A stretch of DNA of 26,883 bases. It comes from Myxococcales bacterium. GTDB lineage: Bacteria > Myxococcota_A > Polyangia > Polyangiales > Polyangiaceae. The position numbers and the translations under genes were made by a program. The DNA lies in contig JAAFHJ010000010.1 of assembly GCA_013298325.1 (NCBI GenBank), positions 1 to 26,883 of the forward strand, in the 5' to 3' direction. Below the pieces are notes generated by a model that was not told the DNA's origin, did not search any database, and was given only the letters and a program-made list of their open reading frames with translations. Shown piece after piece: positions 7,769 through 15,409 of this stretch. Every line of letters starts with the position of its first letter. Within the stretch, counting starts at the first letter, position 1.

Positions 7769-9031
7769 CTAGGAATGAGCGGCGACGAGCTCTTCGAGTC
7801 GTAGAACGGCCTTTTCGAGGGTCTCGAGGGCCGGTCCGAAAGAGAAGCGGACGTGCTTCCGGAAGCGGCTCAGACGGCGATCGCGGCGCTTGCCCGGATT
7901 GACGTCGAAGAAGTCGCCGGGAACGACAATCACCTTTTTCTCAAGGGCTGCGCGGAAGAGGCCCATTCCCGTGTTGAGGGGGGCCGGGAGCTGGGAGACG
8001 TCCCCCCAGACGTAAAAGGTTCCGTCGGGGATACGATCGAAACGGACGCCGAGCCGCTCAAGCTTGGAGAGCAGATAGTCGCGCTTTTCGCGGAAACAAT
8101 TCTGGATTGCGATCGTTTCTGCGACCACGTGCTCCTCGCTCAATAGCGGGATCGCCGCACGCTGGAGCGGCTTCGAACCGCCGCCATCCAAGAAGGAACC
8201 GGCGCTCGCGAAGCTCTCCATGATCGCCTTCGGACCGAGCGCCCACGTCACGCGCCAGCCCGGGTAGCGCCAGTTCTTCGTGAGGCCGTCGAAGACCACG
8301 ATCGGGTCCTTGTCGACGTCGTCCACGTAGCGCGCGGCGCTTTCGACGGGGAGCTGCCCCGGACGCCCGCGGTAGATGTAGTGGGAGTAGAACTCATCGA
8401 GCAAAATCAAGCAGTCGAGGTCGCGTGCTGCCGCTACCCAGGCGTCGAGTTCGGCGCCGGCAACGAGCTTGCCGGTCGGGTTGCACGGGTTGGAGAGCAG
8501 CAGCGCCGAGAGGCCGCGCCCTTCAATTTCGCGCCGAAGGTCGTCCGGCGTAAACGAGTAGCCGCGCTCCCCTTCCAGGAGGATTGGGATCGGCGTGAAG
8601 GCCTTGAAGATATCGAGGAGCTCTTCGTAGGCGGTGTAGTCGGGGAGAAAGTGGCCGAGGTTGATGCTCCCAAGGCTCGCCGCGGCGCGGGTCAGCGACG
8701 CGCGGCCACCGCCGGAGACGCAGACGTTCTCCCAGGTGTACTTTGACGATTTGTCTTTGCGATACAGGCGGTTGTAGAGGTCTGCGATCGCGATTCGCAG
8801 CTCCATCAGTCCCGCGACGGGGGCGTACTCCTGGTCGTCGACGAGGACCGGGACCTCACGCACGCGGGGGGGGGCACCGGCGATCTCTCCGGTGTCTGGC
8901 TGCCCTTGGCCGAGGTTGCACCAGTCGGGGTCTTGGGGGGAGAACCCGGCCTTGACCGCTTCCGTGGTGACGAAAATCACGCCGGTCTTGGGGACCTGGC
9001 GAACCGCATGGAATTCCGTTTCGACGTGCAC
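7769..9031 (-). CDS. Class I/II pyridoxal-phosphate aminotransferase
   Basis: This encodes 420 residues from GTG at 9031; TTG at 9049 and GTG at 9118 are alternatives. The 9118 start would put the first codons inside the terminator-like hairpin of the upstream gene, so I reject it. Fold type I markers are clear: LSNPCNPTG (about 179-187), LLDEFYSHY with the cofactor Asp212, and DGLTKNWRYPGWRV with Lys252 as the Schiff-base lysine and Arg260. The N-terminal NLGQGQPDTG and the QEYAPVAGLMELR stretch are typical of aspartate/alanine/kynurenine-type aminotransferases. The substrate is not decidable. The gene stands alone: it converges with the phosphoesterase and follows the acylase gene after a hairpin. 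Lack of a strong ribosome site leaves the start uncertain by a few codons. Confidence 0.88.
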   Translation of the reverse strand: MHVETEFHAVRQVPKTGVIFVTTEAVKAGFSPQDPDWCNLGQGQPDTGEIAGAPPRVREVPVLVDDQEYAPVAGLMELRIAIADLYNRLYRKDKSSKYTWENVCVSGGGRASLTRAAASLGSINLGHFLPDYTAYEELLDIFKAFTPIPILLEGERGYSFTPDDLRREIEGRGLSALLLSNPCNPTGKLVAGAELDAWVAAARDLDCLILLDEFYSHYIYRGRPGQLPVESAARYVDDVDKDPIVVFDGLTKNWRYPGWRVTWALGPKAIMESFASAGSFLDGGGSKPLQRAAIPLLSEEHVVAETIAIQNCFREKRDYLLSKLERLGVRFDRIPDGTFYVWGDVSQLPAPLNTGMGLFRAALEKKVIVVPGDFFDVNPGKRRDRRLSRFRKHVRFSFGPALETLEKAVLRLEELVAAHS

Positions 9032-9076
9032 GCGGCGACCGTAGATCAACGCGCCGCGTCTTCCCCGACAAACGGC

Positions 9077-9129
9077 GAGCGCCCCCCGAGATTTCCTCGG
9101 AGAGCGCCCGAACGCCACAAGAATGGCGT
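9077..9129 (-). terminator. Hairpin pair downstream of the penicillin-acylase gene
   Basis: On the minus-strand transcript, a 14-bp stem (arms 9096-9109 and 9077-9090, loop of five) pairs fully if three G-U pairs are allowed. A smaller stem (9124-9129 with 9112-9117) precedes it, 25 bases after the acylase stop. There is no clear T tract, so it may be a weak terminator or a processing signal. The G-U pairs make it fold better in minus-strand RNA than in plus-strand RNA, which fits this orientation. Confidence 0.5.
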
Positions 9130-9154
9130 GGAGTGTCAGAACGTTACGGAACCC

Positions 9155-11971
9155 TCATTTCGGGTTGAACAGAACGCGACCGTTCTTGTTCTTTTCGTAT
9201 TCGGCCTGTGCGCGCGGGAGAATCGTCGCCGTGTCAAAGGCGAGATCGGTCGTCTTGTTCTGCGTCCAAAGATCGAAAAGATCCTGGAAGTGAGGAGATT
9301 CTTTGTAGAAGACCTGGCCACCCGGGATCACATTCCGTGCGATCGGGCCTTTGTCCGGGTCGACTTCGGCGACGAACCGAATCGCAGCACCCGAAGAATA
9401 CGTATAGAGATCGTCGATCAAGCCGTGATTGCCGACGTCGACCGTGCCATCGCCGCCATGGCGAGCGATCGCCGGCATGTCGAGGCCGACCGGGAAGGGG
9501 AACGTCGAAGAGACCGTGTGGAGCTTGCCCCAACGCCAGTTGGCCGGGTCGGTCCCGAGGCTCGCCGTCTTCGTCACGAAACCTGCCGCGTCGAGAACGG
9601 CCTTCGCAGCGATTTCACGGCGCGTCTCCGTCCGATTCGCCGTCGTCAGATCGTCCCAAAGCGCCTCTTTCGTGGCCAAGGTATTCGGCGCCGTGATCAG
9701 CGTTCCGAGGAGCTTGAGCACCTGGGAGCCGCCGTAGGTCACGCCGAGGGCGGCGGTCTCGTCGCCGATCGTGAATTTCGCGAGGCGCGTCGTGTAGAGC
9801 GCCATGGCGAGCGTCGCCCGCGAGTCGGCGAGTTGCTGCGGAGTTTCCCCATTGTTCCCGGCCGGCGTGTCGAAGGTCCACTGTTTGACGGCATCACGAA
9901 GGGGCGTAAGAGCAGCACGCGCTTCGGGCGTCGCCGTACCGAGCATTGTCGCAAGCTCGGGGTGCGCTCCGGGGGCGGCGATCTCCTCGAGGAGGGCGTT
10001 GGCGCCTTCGAGGAACGTCGGCGCGAGCGCCTGGCCCCACTCGGTGACGGCATCGGCCTGGATGGCTTGCATATCGTCCAAAGAGAGCTTTTTGCCGTCT
10101 TTCGTCCCGGCTTGAATGCGCTTCGTGATCCGGCCGATCCGCGTGCCGGGATCGTATTCGGAGCCGAGGTAGGTCGGCGAGCCGTCGACCTCAGGCTCGT
10201 TCGCTGGGTCGTTGTCGGCGGTTACACCGAGTGGATCTGCATTGGCCGTAACGAGGTAGCCTTTTGCTGGATTCTTCGCAGCTGGCGCGACCGTTGAATC
10301 GAAGTAGCCCAACCATTCTGCGCTCCCGTCGCCGGGGAGGACGAGCCAGGGCTTGGCCCCCTTCGGGCGCTTCGGAATGCGAATCGTCTGTGTCCACAGG
10401 ATGCTTCCGCTTCGGTCGGCCATGACCCAATTCTGGCCGCCGTACTTGAAGTTCGCGTCGAGGGCTGCGCGCCCCTCGTCGACGTTCTTCGCGGTGACGA
10501 GCCCGTAGATCGCGGCGAGCAGCGGGGCCGGTTCGTAACCGGTGTACTTCATGGAAAGTTCCTGGGCGCCGAGCGGCTCCGGGACGCCTCCGGCGCTCCG
10601 AACGATGATCGGGCCGTGCTGGGGCACGTCGTAGATCGTGATTTCCTTCGTCGCCGAGACCGCCTCCGACGAGCCGATATTGAAGGTCTCTTTGCGTTCG
10701 ACCAGCTTGACCTCGGCCCCTTTGAACATGACGCACTTGCCGCCTCCGGCCGCGCAGTCCTTCACGGTCTCCGCGTAGACGTCGGTCACGTCGACGTAGT
10801 TCACCGTCGATCCCCAGGCCATATTCTTGTTCATTCCAAGAATGATCAAAGGAATGCCTGCGAACTGGACGCCCATGGCGTCGACATTCTCGTCGCTCGC
10901 AACAAAGTGATTGAGCCAGAACACCGACGGCTGCCCCAGCGAAAGATGCGTGTCGTTGGCGACCATCGCGTGGCCGCTGGCCGAAAGGCTCGGACCGACA
11001 ACCCAATTGTTTGAGCCGCGATCAGGATCCCCCTTTCGATCAAGGCCCACCGCGCGCACTTGCTTCTCGTCGGAACGGAGAAGCGCCAGCACGTTTTCGG
11101 GGAGCGCGTAGGGGCTCTTTCCAGCCTTTTTCTTGCTCTTCGGGGCGTTGTGAGCGACCTTGGCCTGGGCCCATCCGTCGACGGTATACGTCGGATCAAA
11201 GGGGGCAACTCGTGAATAGTCTGCCGAAAAGCCTACGCGCGCCGCCTTTGCAGAATCCGCAGAACCAGCGAACGTCTTGGCTTCCGCGGCGAGCATGGCG
11301 CTCCGCTCGATGTCGCCATCGGCGTCAAAAGCGAGGCTGAACGCCTGCAATTCTCCAAGGACGAGACTGTCGATCTCGCTCCACGGCTTTACAGCGGCGG
11401 CTCGGTAGGCGAGGGCGAGCTGGACGGGGAGTTCCTTTTTCCCCGCCGCAAGTTCCGCCTGCCAGGCGTTTACACCTGCTGCGAAATTCTTCAGAATCTT
11501 CACGAGCTTCTGATCAGCGGGCGTCGTCGAAGCCTGAAGATTCGTCCACGTCGTCTCCGCGTTCTTCCGCATGTGGTGCGTGCGATACGCGATGTCGGTA
11601 TCGATCAATCCCGCCGAAACATTCCCCAAAACTTCGGCGAGCGTCCCGCTTGCTTGCCGGCGACCGAGATCCATTTGGACCCAGCGATCGGAGGCCATCA
11701 AATAGCCTTGTGCGTAGGCAATGTCCGGCAACGTCTTGCCGTACATGTGGGGGATCCCCGCATCGTCACGGACGACTTCCACCGGCGCCGAAAGGACTGC
11801 TGCCGTCAGCGTATCGGTCACGGGGACGGCGGCGAAGGGGCTCGGCGTCGGCCCGGCATCGGTGGTGCCAGCGTCGATAGGCGTAAGGGGATTCGGCTCT
11901 TCGGACTTGCACGCAGCAGCGAGAAGCAAGAGCGGTAGGGCGTTGCGAAGAGGGCGGAGAACGTTGCGCAT
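9155..11971 (-). CDS. Penicillin acylase family lipoprotein (Ntn hydrolase)
   Basis: This encodes 938 residues from ATG at 11971. A lipoprotein signal ends LLAAAC with Cys21, so the enzyme should be exported and lipid-anchored. The usual precursor order is visible: an alpha-chain region with VVRDDAGIPHMYG (66-78) and AYAQGYLMASDRWVQMD (85-101), a spacer with a Lys-rich patch (278-284), then RGSNNWVVG (318-326). Cleavage before Ser320 would free the catalytic beta-chain N-terminus, as in penicillin G acylase and acyl-homoserine-lactone acylases. The beta chain continues with ANDTHLSLGQPSVFW and AWGSTVNYVDVTDVYAE. The reaction is hydrolysis of an amide such as an N-acyl amino acid, lactone or beta-lactam side chain; the natural substrate is unknown. 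The gene follows the C15-like lipoprotein gene by 109 bases on the same strand. Confidence 0.92.
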   Translation of the reverse strand: MRNVLRPLRNALPLLLLAAACKSEEPNPLTPIDAGTTDAGPTPSPFAAVPVTDTLTAAVLSAPVEVVRDDAGIPHMYGKTLPDIAYAQGYLMASDRWVQMDLGRRQASGTLAEVLGNVSAGLIDTDIAYRTHHMRKNAETTWTNLQASTTPADQKLVKILKNFAAGVNAWQAELAAGKKELPVQLALAYRAAAVKPWSEIDSLVLGELQAFSLAFDADGDIERSAMLAAEAKTFAGSADSAKAARVGFSADYSRVAPFDPTYTVDGWAQAKVAHNAPKSKKKAGKSPYALPENVLALLRSDEKQVRAVGLDRKGDPDRGSNNWVVGPSLSASGHAMVANDTHLSLGQPSVFWLNHFVASDENVDAMGVQFAGIPLIILGMNKNMAWGSTVNYVDVTDVYAETVKDCAAGGGKCVMFKGAEVKLVERKETFNIGSSEAVSATKEITIYDVPQHGPIIVRSAGGVPEPLGAQELSMKYTGYEPAPLLAAIYGLVTAKNVDEGRAALDANFKYGGQNWVMADRSGSILWTQTIRIPKRPKGAKPWLVLPGDGSAEWLGYFDSTVAPAAKNPAKGYLVTANADPLGVTADNDPANEPEVDGSPTYLGSEYDPGTRIGRITKRIQAGTKDGKKLSLDDMQAIQADAVTEWGQALAPTFLEGANALLEEIAAPGAHPELATMLGTATPEARAALTPLRDAVKQWTFDTPAGNNGETPQQLADSRATLAMALYTTRLAKFTIGDETAALGVTYGGSQVLKLLGTLITAPNTLATKEALWDDLTTANRTETRREIAAKAVLDAAGFVTKTASLGTDPANWRWGKLHTVSSTFPFPVGLDMPAIARHGGDGTVDVGNHGLIDDLYTYSSGAAIRFVAEVDPDKGPIARNVIPGGQVFYKESPHFQDLFDLWTQNKTTDLAFDTATILPRAQAEYEKNKNGRVLFNPK

Positions 11972-12080
11972 AGCCCCCAGTAGAGTCCAATGCGCGGGCG
12001 TCGACCAGAGCCGCTTCGACGGACAACCGGCGAAATTTGTTGGCGCAATGCGTTACGCACGCCGCTCGGCGCGGGAGGAG
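11972..12080. other. Intergenic region upstream of the acylase gene
   Basis: These 109 bases lie between two minus-strand lipoprotein genes. They hold an 11-base palindrome, TGCGTTACGCA at 12049-12059, just after the upstream gene's end, and a G-rich ribosome site TGGGGGC next to the acylase ATG. No clear -35/-10 pair is seen. Co-transcription with the upstream gene is possible. Confidence 0.3.
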
Positions 12081-13214
12081 CTAGAAGGTGCCGCCCCCCT
12101 CAAGTCCCGGGTCGGCCGTTCCGTTGTCGCCCCGCGTTGCGGCGCTCGCACCGCCGGCCTTCGTCGCCGCAAGCTGAGCATCGACCAGGCGCAGAAGCAC
12201 CGCCGCCGCCCGGTCGAGGAGGGCGCTCTCCGTCGATCCGCCAACCAGGGACGACGGCCAGTGGACAAAGACCCGCGGCGTTGTCCGGAAGTCCCCCTTC
12301 ATCGTCATCGGCACGGAATTCGGCTTTGATGCGACCTTCGTTGACGCTTGCAGAAGGTTGATGGTCTTCTTCGGAGAATCCATCAAGAGCCCGACCGTAT
12401 ACGTCACATTGTTGCAAAGATAATCGTTGGAGAGCCGTGGGAAGCCCGCGTAGCGGACCCCTTCCACGATGTCGCCGAAGCCGGTGCTCGCCCCCGTTGC
12501 ATCTCTCGATTGCGCCGCGATTTCTGCTTCCAGTGCGCTCCGTACGGGCTTCCAAGAAAGCAGATTTCCTCGAGAAAATGGAGCGCCGGTCACCAGCGGA
12601 GCGGTACCTGCCGCCGACGTTTTCGCCCCGAGGTTCCCAGAGCCGTCGAGGTCGGCGCCCGCGCGATTCATTGCGCCGAGCTCAAGCCACAGCGGCTGCG
12701 TGGTGCCGGCGACGCCGTTCATGACGACCAGGTCCGGCGAAAATGCATCGATTTCCTTCGCGACGAGAATCGCAGCAAGATCCCAATAGACAGGTAAAAT
12801 CATTCCGCAGAGATTTACCTTTGCGCCGCTCGGCAGCGTCACCAGGCTGGTGCCCACCGAGAGCTGAGGGGCGGGAGGATCGATGCTTCCCGCCGCCGGC
12901 GCGTTGGTGAGCGGGTAGGTCGCCGCCGGCACCGCGTGGCTCACGGTTCGGCCGGTGGCATTGTCTGTAATATACAGAAAGCGCCCGTAGCCGCTCACGA
13001 GCACGCGGGGATAGCGTGCATCCTGCACCCGGCACTTGGGCTTGTAACTGTTGGCAAACGCTACATTTGCATCGTACTGGGCGCGCGCTAGCGGCGACGA
13101 TGTGTCGACTCGCACTTCGTCCTCCGAGCTGCCGCCGACGTCGAGGTCACCGGAATCGGCGGAACAGGCAGCGATCGAGACGGCGATCCCAACGGTAGCG
13201 AGCACAGTACGCAT
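12081..13214 (-). CDS. Pyroglutamyl-peptidase I (C15)-like lipoprotein
   Basis: This encodes 377 residues from ATG at 13214. The N-terminus is a lipoprotein signal ending SIAAC (Cys17), followed by an acidic linker. The body fits the peptidase C15 plan: RVLVSGYGRF (70-79) matches the first strand and loop of the family. PDLVVMNGVAG...LELGAMNRA (160-185) places Glu178 where the catalytic Glu lies. NDYLCNNVTY (263-272) matches the YLCN active-site block with Cys267, and VFVHWPSS (315-322) supplies His318. All three catalytic residues are thus in order. Cytosolic C15 enzymes are about 215 residues; this one is longer through insertions at about 95-130 and 190-245 and a Gly/Ala tail. I infer a surface or periplasmic peptidase removing N-terminal pyroglutamate, or a relative with changed specificity. 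An automatic annotation might well call it hypothetical. Confidence 0.68.
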   Translation of the reverse strand: MRTVLATVGIAVSIAACSADSGDLDVGGSSEDEVRVDTSSPLARAQYDANVAFANSYKPKCRVQDARYPRVLVSGYGRFLYITDNATGRTVSHAVPAATYPLTNAPAAGSIDPPAPQLSVGTSLVTLPSGAKVNLCGMILPVYWDLAAILVAKEIDAFSPDLVVMNGVAGTTQPLWLELGAMNRAGADLDGSGNLGAKTSAAGTAPLVTGAPFSRGNLLSWKPVRSALEAEIAAQSRDATGASTGFGDIVEGVRYAGFPRLSNDYLCNNVTYTVGLLMDSPKKTINLLQASTKVASKPNSVPMTMKGDFRTTPRVFVHWPSSLVGGSTESALLDRAAAVLLRLVDAQLAATKAGGASAATRGDNGTADPGLEGGGTF

Positions 13215-13306
13215 CGCGCGACACTGCCCGATCCATCGCCGCGCCGGGAGATCCTTCCCGCGCGCTGACGATGAATTCTTGGCGCGCCTGCGTTACGAGC
13301 GACGCC

Positions 13307-14137
13307 GTGAACCCGCTCCACGCGATTCTCCTCGGCATTGTTGAAGGCCTCACCGAGTACCTCCCGGTCTCGTCGACGGGCCACCTCACGCTCGTCTCCC
13401 GGGCGCTCGGCCTCGAGGGGGAGGCGGTCGACTCCTTTGATGTCGTTATCCAGGCGGGGGCGATCTTCGCCGTAGTGATCCAGTACCGAAAGCTTCTTGC
13501 AGAGCGAATTCAGGGGCTTACAAAGAAAGACCCCCGCGCGATCCGGCTCCTGTCGAACCTCGTCATCGCGTTTCTCCCGATGGCGGTCCTCGGACTCCTC
13601 TTCCGAAAGACGATCAAGGCCCACCTCTTCGGCCCGATCCCGGTCGTCGCCGCCCTCGGGTTTTACGGCGTCGTGATGCTCGTCACCGACGGGCCGCTCC
13701 GTCGTCGGGAGGCCCAACTCGCGGAAAAACATGCGCTCTGCACCGACCCCTCCGACCTGACGCCCAAGCAGGCGCTCGCCGTCGGCCTCGGCCAATGCCT
13801 CGCCCTCGTGCCGGGCACGTCCCGAAGCATGGGGACGATTCTTTTCGGCCGTATCTTCGGCGTTTCTACCGGCGCCGCCGCGGAATTTTCCTTCCTCCTC
13901 GGCCTGCCGACGCTCTCCGCCGCGACGCTTCTCGAAGGGTGGAAATCGCGCGGGGTCCTCGCCCACGACGTAGGCGCCCTCAACCTCGTCCTCGGGTTTG
14001 GGGTCTCGTTCCTCGTCGCGTGGGCGGTTATTCGCGGTTTCGTCGCCTGGCTATCGAAGCACGGGCTCGCCCCCTTCGGTGTATACCGCATCCTTCTGGC
14101 CGCCTTCACCTTCTGGTTCTTGGTCGTCCGCAAGTGA
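13307..14137 (+). CDS. uppP: Undecaprenyl-diphosphate phosphatase
   Basis: This encodes 276 residues from GTG at 13307, where the protein begins MNPLHAILLGIVEGLTEYLP as the family does. An upstream ATG at 13271 would add 12 atypical residues and has no better ribosome site. Motifs are complete: E13 and E17 in the first helix, SSTGH (22-26) with His26, and PGTSRS (169-174) with Arg173, which correspond to the catalytic residues of E. coli BacA/UppP. Several membrane helices follow. The enzyme recycles undecaprenyl pyrophosphate to the monophosphate carrier for peptidoglycan and surface polymer synthesis in the inner membrane, and gives bacitracin resistance when raised. Its stop overlaps the next gene by four bases (GTGA), a tight translational coupling with the MetX-like gene. 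Confidence 0.95.
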   Translation: MNPLHAILLGIVEGLTEYLPVSSTGHLTLVSRALGLEGEAVDSFDVVIQAGAIFAVVIQYRKLLAERIQGLTKKDPRAIRLLSNLVIAFLPMAVLGLLFRKTIKAHLFGPIPVVAALGFYGVVMLVTDGPLRRREAQLAEKHALCTDPSDLTPKQALAVGLGQCLALVPGTSRSMGTILFGRIFGVSTGAAAEFSFLLGLPTLSAATLLEGWKSRGVLAHDVGALNLVLGFGVSFLVAWAVIRGFVAWLSKHGLAPFGVYRILLAAFTFWFLVVRK

Positions 14138-15336
14138 CCGTCGTCGCCGCTTCCCCGCGGGCCTTTTCCGTGCCGATCGGTGGACGGATCCTCGAAGGGG
14201 GGACTCCCCTTCCTGCAGGGAAATTAGGGGCTTGGATCTGGAGCTCGGAAGAAGACGTTGCCGAGTTAGATGCGTCATGCACGCTTTCTGCGCCGGCGAC
14301 GACGGTCGTCTTCGTACCGCCGCTCACCGGCACCGCGGACGCTTCCCTCTATTGGAACCTTCTCCTCGGATCGGGGCGCCTCTTCCGTCCGTGGGCCCAG
14401 CGCCTCCTCGGCTTTGACCTGCTTGGGTCTGTGCATCATGCACCTTGTGCCGCCGGTCACGTGGTGCTCTGGCCGTCGGCGGTCGGCGAGGAGGCTGCCG
14501 CTTTTGCGCCGCTTCGTCGCGGCCAATTGCTTCGTGAACGTGAGCGCTTGCCGGCGACGGTCACGCCGTGGGACCAGGCACGCGCCATCCGCGATGCGCT
14601 GGATAGCTTGCAGATTGCATCGATCGCCCTCGTGACCGGTGGGTCGCTCGGAGGGATGGTCGCCCAATGTTTGGCGGCGCTCCTCGGGGACCGCCTCGCT
14701 GCTGTCGCGCCGATCGCAGCCCCGCTCCACGGCACCGCGTGGATCCTCGGCTGGAACCACCTCGCCCGGGAGGCGATCCTTGGCGACCCGAGCTACCCGG
14801 CGGCGGGGCCCGGACTCTCGCTTGCCCGGCAAATCGCGCGCCTCTCCTATCGTTCCGAGGTCGGCCTCGCCGAGCGTCACGGACGCGAACGGGCCGTCCC
14901 CCGGCATCAGCGCGCCGCCAGCGAATTTGCAGGAAGCGGCGTTGCGCGAGACCGGCTCGACCCCCACGTCCCCTACCGCGTCGAGAGCTACTTCGCCCAC
15001 GCAGGGGAGAGCTTCCTCGAGACCTGGTCCGGCGTTGACGCCGCTGCCCGCTACCTCGCGCTCCTTCGGTCGATGGATCATCACGATCTTGAGCGAATTC
15101 CAACAGATGCTGCCCCGGTGCACACCTGGGCATACGCCTTCCCGATCGGCATCGAGAGCGACCGCCTCGTGCCAGCTACCGACGTCCTTGCCCTCCATGC
15201 GTGGATGCAGGATGCAGGTATCCCCTCAAAGGTGACGCTCCTTCCGAGCCCCCACGGTCACGACGGCTTTCTTCTCGAAGGGGCCGCCCTCGCCCCCGCA
15301 CTCGGGGAAGCGCTCCGTCACGGCCGGAAACCGTGA
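14134..15336 (+). CDS. Homoserine O-acetyltransferase-like (MetX family) alpha/beta hydrolase
   Basis: This encodes 400 residues from GTG at 14134, inside the GTGA overlap with uppP. MetX-type landmarks: VTGGSLGGMVAQ (167-178) with Ser171 as nucleophile, GWNHLAREAILGDP (206-219), GLSLARQIARLSYRSE (227-242), YRVESYFAHAGESF (281-294), Asp343 in ESDRLVP, and His376 in HGHDGFL. The triad is therefore intact. Odd points: the oxyanion segment reads VPPLTGTADA instead of the usual HALTG form, the GTTGPSS loop is replaced by HHAPCAAG (101-108), and the RFDxxSY stretch is TWSGVDAARY-like. These bind substrate in the family, so acceptance of homoserine is uncertain; serine or another hydroxy compound is possible. 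No other methionine gene is nearby. Confidence 0.8.
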   Translation: MTVVAASPRAFSVPIGGRILEGGTPLPAGKLGAWIWSSEEDVAELDASCTLSAPATTVVFVPPLTGTADASLYWNLLLGSGRLFRPWAQRLLGFDLLGSVHHAPCAAGHVVLWPSAVGEEAAAFAPLRRGQLLRERERLPATVTPWDQARAIRDALDSLQIASIALVTGGSLGGMVAQCLAALLGDRLAAVAPIAAPLHGTAWILGWNHLAREAILGDPSYPAAGPGLSLARQIARLSYRSEVGLAERHGRERAVPRHQRAASEFAGSGVARDRLDPHVPYRVESYFAHAGESFLETWSGVDAAARYLALLRSMDHHDLERIPTDAAPVHTWAYAFPIGIESDRLVPATDVLALHAWMQDAGIPSKVTLLPSPHGHDGFLLEGAALAPALGEALRHGRKP

Positions 15337-15409
15337 GGCTCTTGCCCGCCCGCCGCGCGCAAATTGCTCTATGACTCGTCACTCCTCATCGCCCGGAGAT
15401 CCCATCGCC

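Noticed and set aside
9032..9118. Longer aminotransferase starting at GTG 9118
   Set aside because: Its first codons fall in the hairpin after the acylase gene and encode Arg-rich residues without family resemblance.
8906..10297. 463-residue plus-strand open frame
   Set aside because: It lies opposite the penicillin acylase and aminotransferase genes, has an Arg/Glu-rich composition and no recognisable motif.
13088..13966. 292-residue minus-strand open frame over uppP
   Set aside because: uppP on the plus strand has all family motifs; the reverse frame is a compositional shadow.
13795..14133. N-terminal extension of the MetX-like gene into uppP
   Set aside because: It would overlap uppP by over 300 bases; GTG at 14134 gives a normal MetX length and a typical 4-base overlap.
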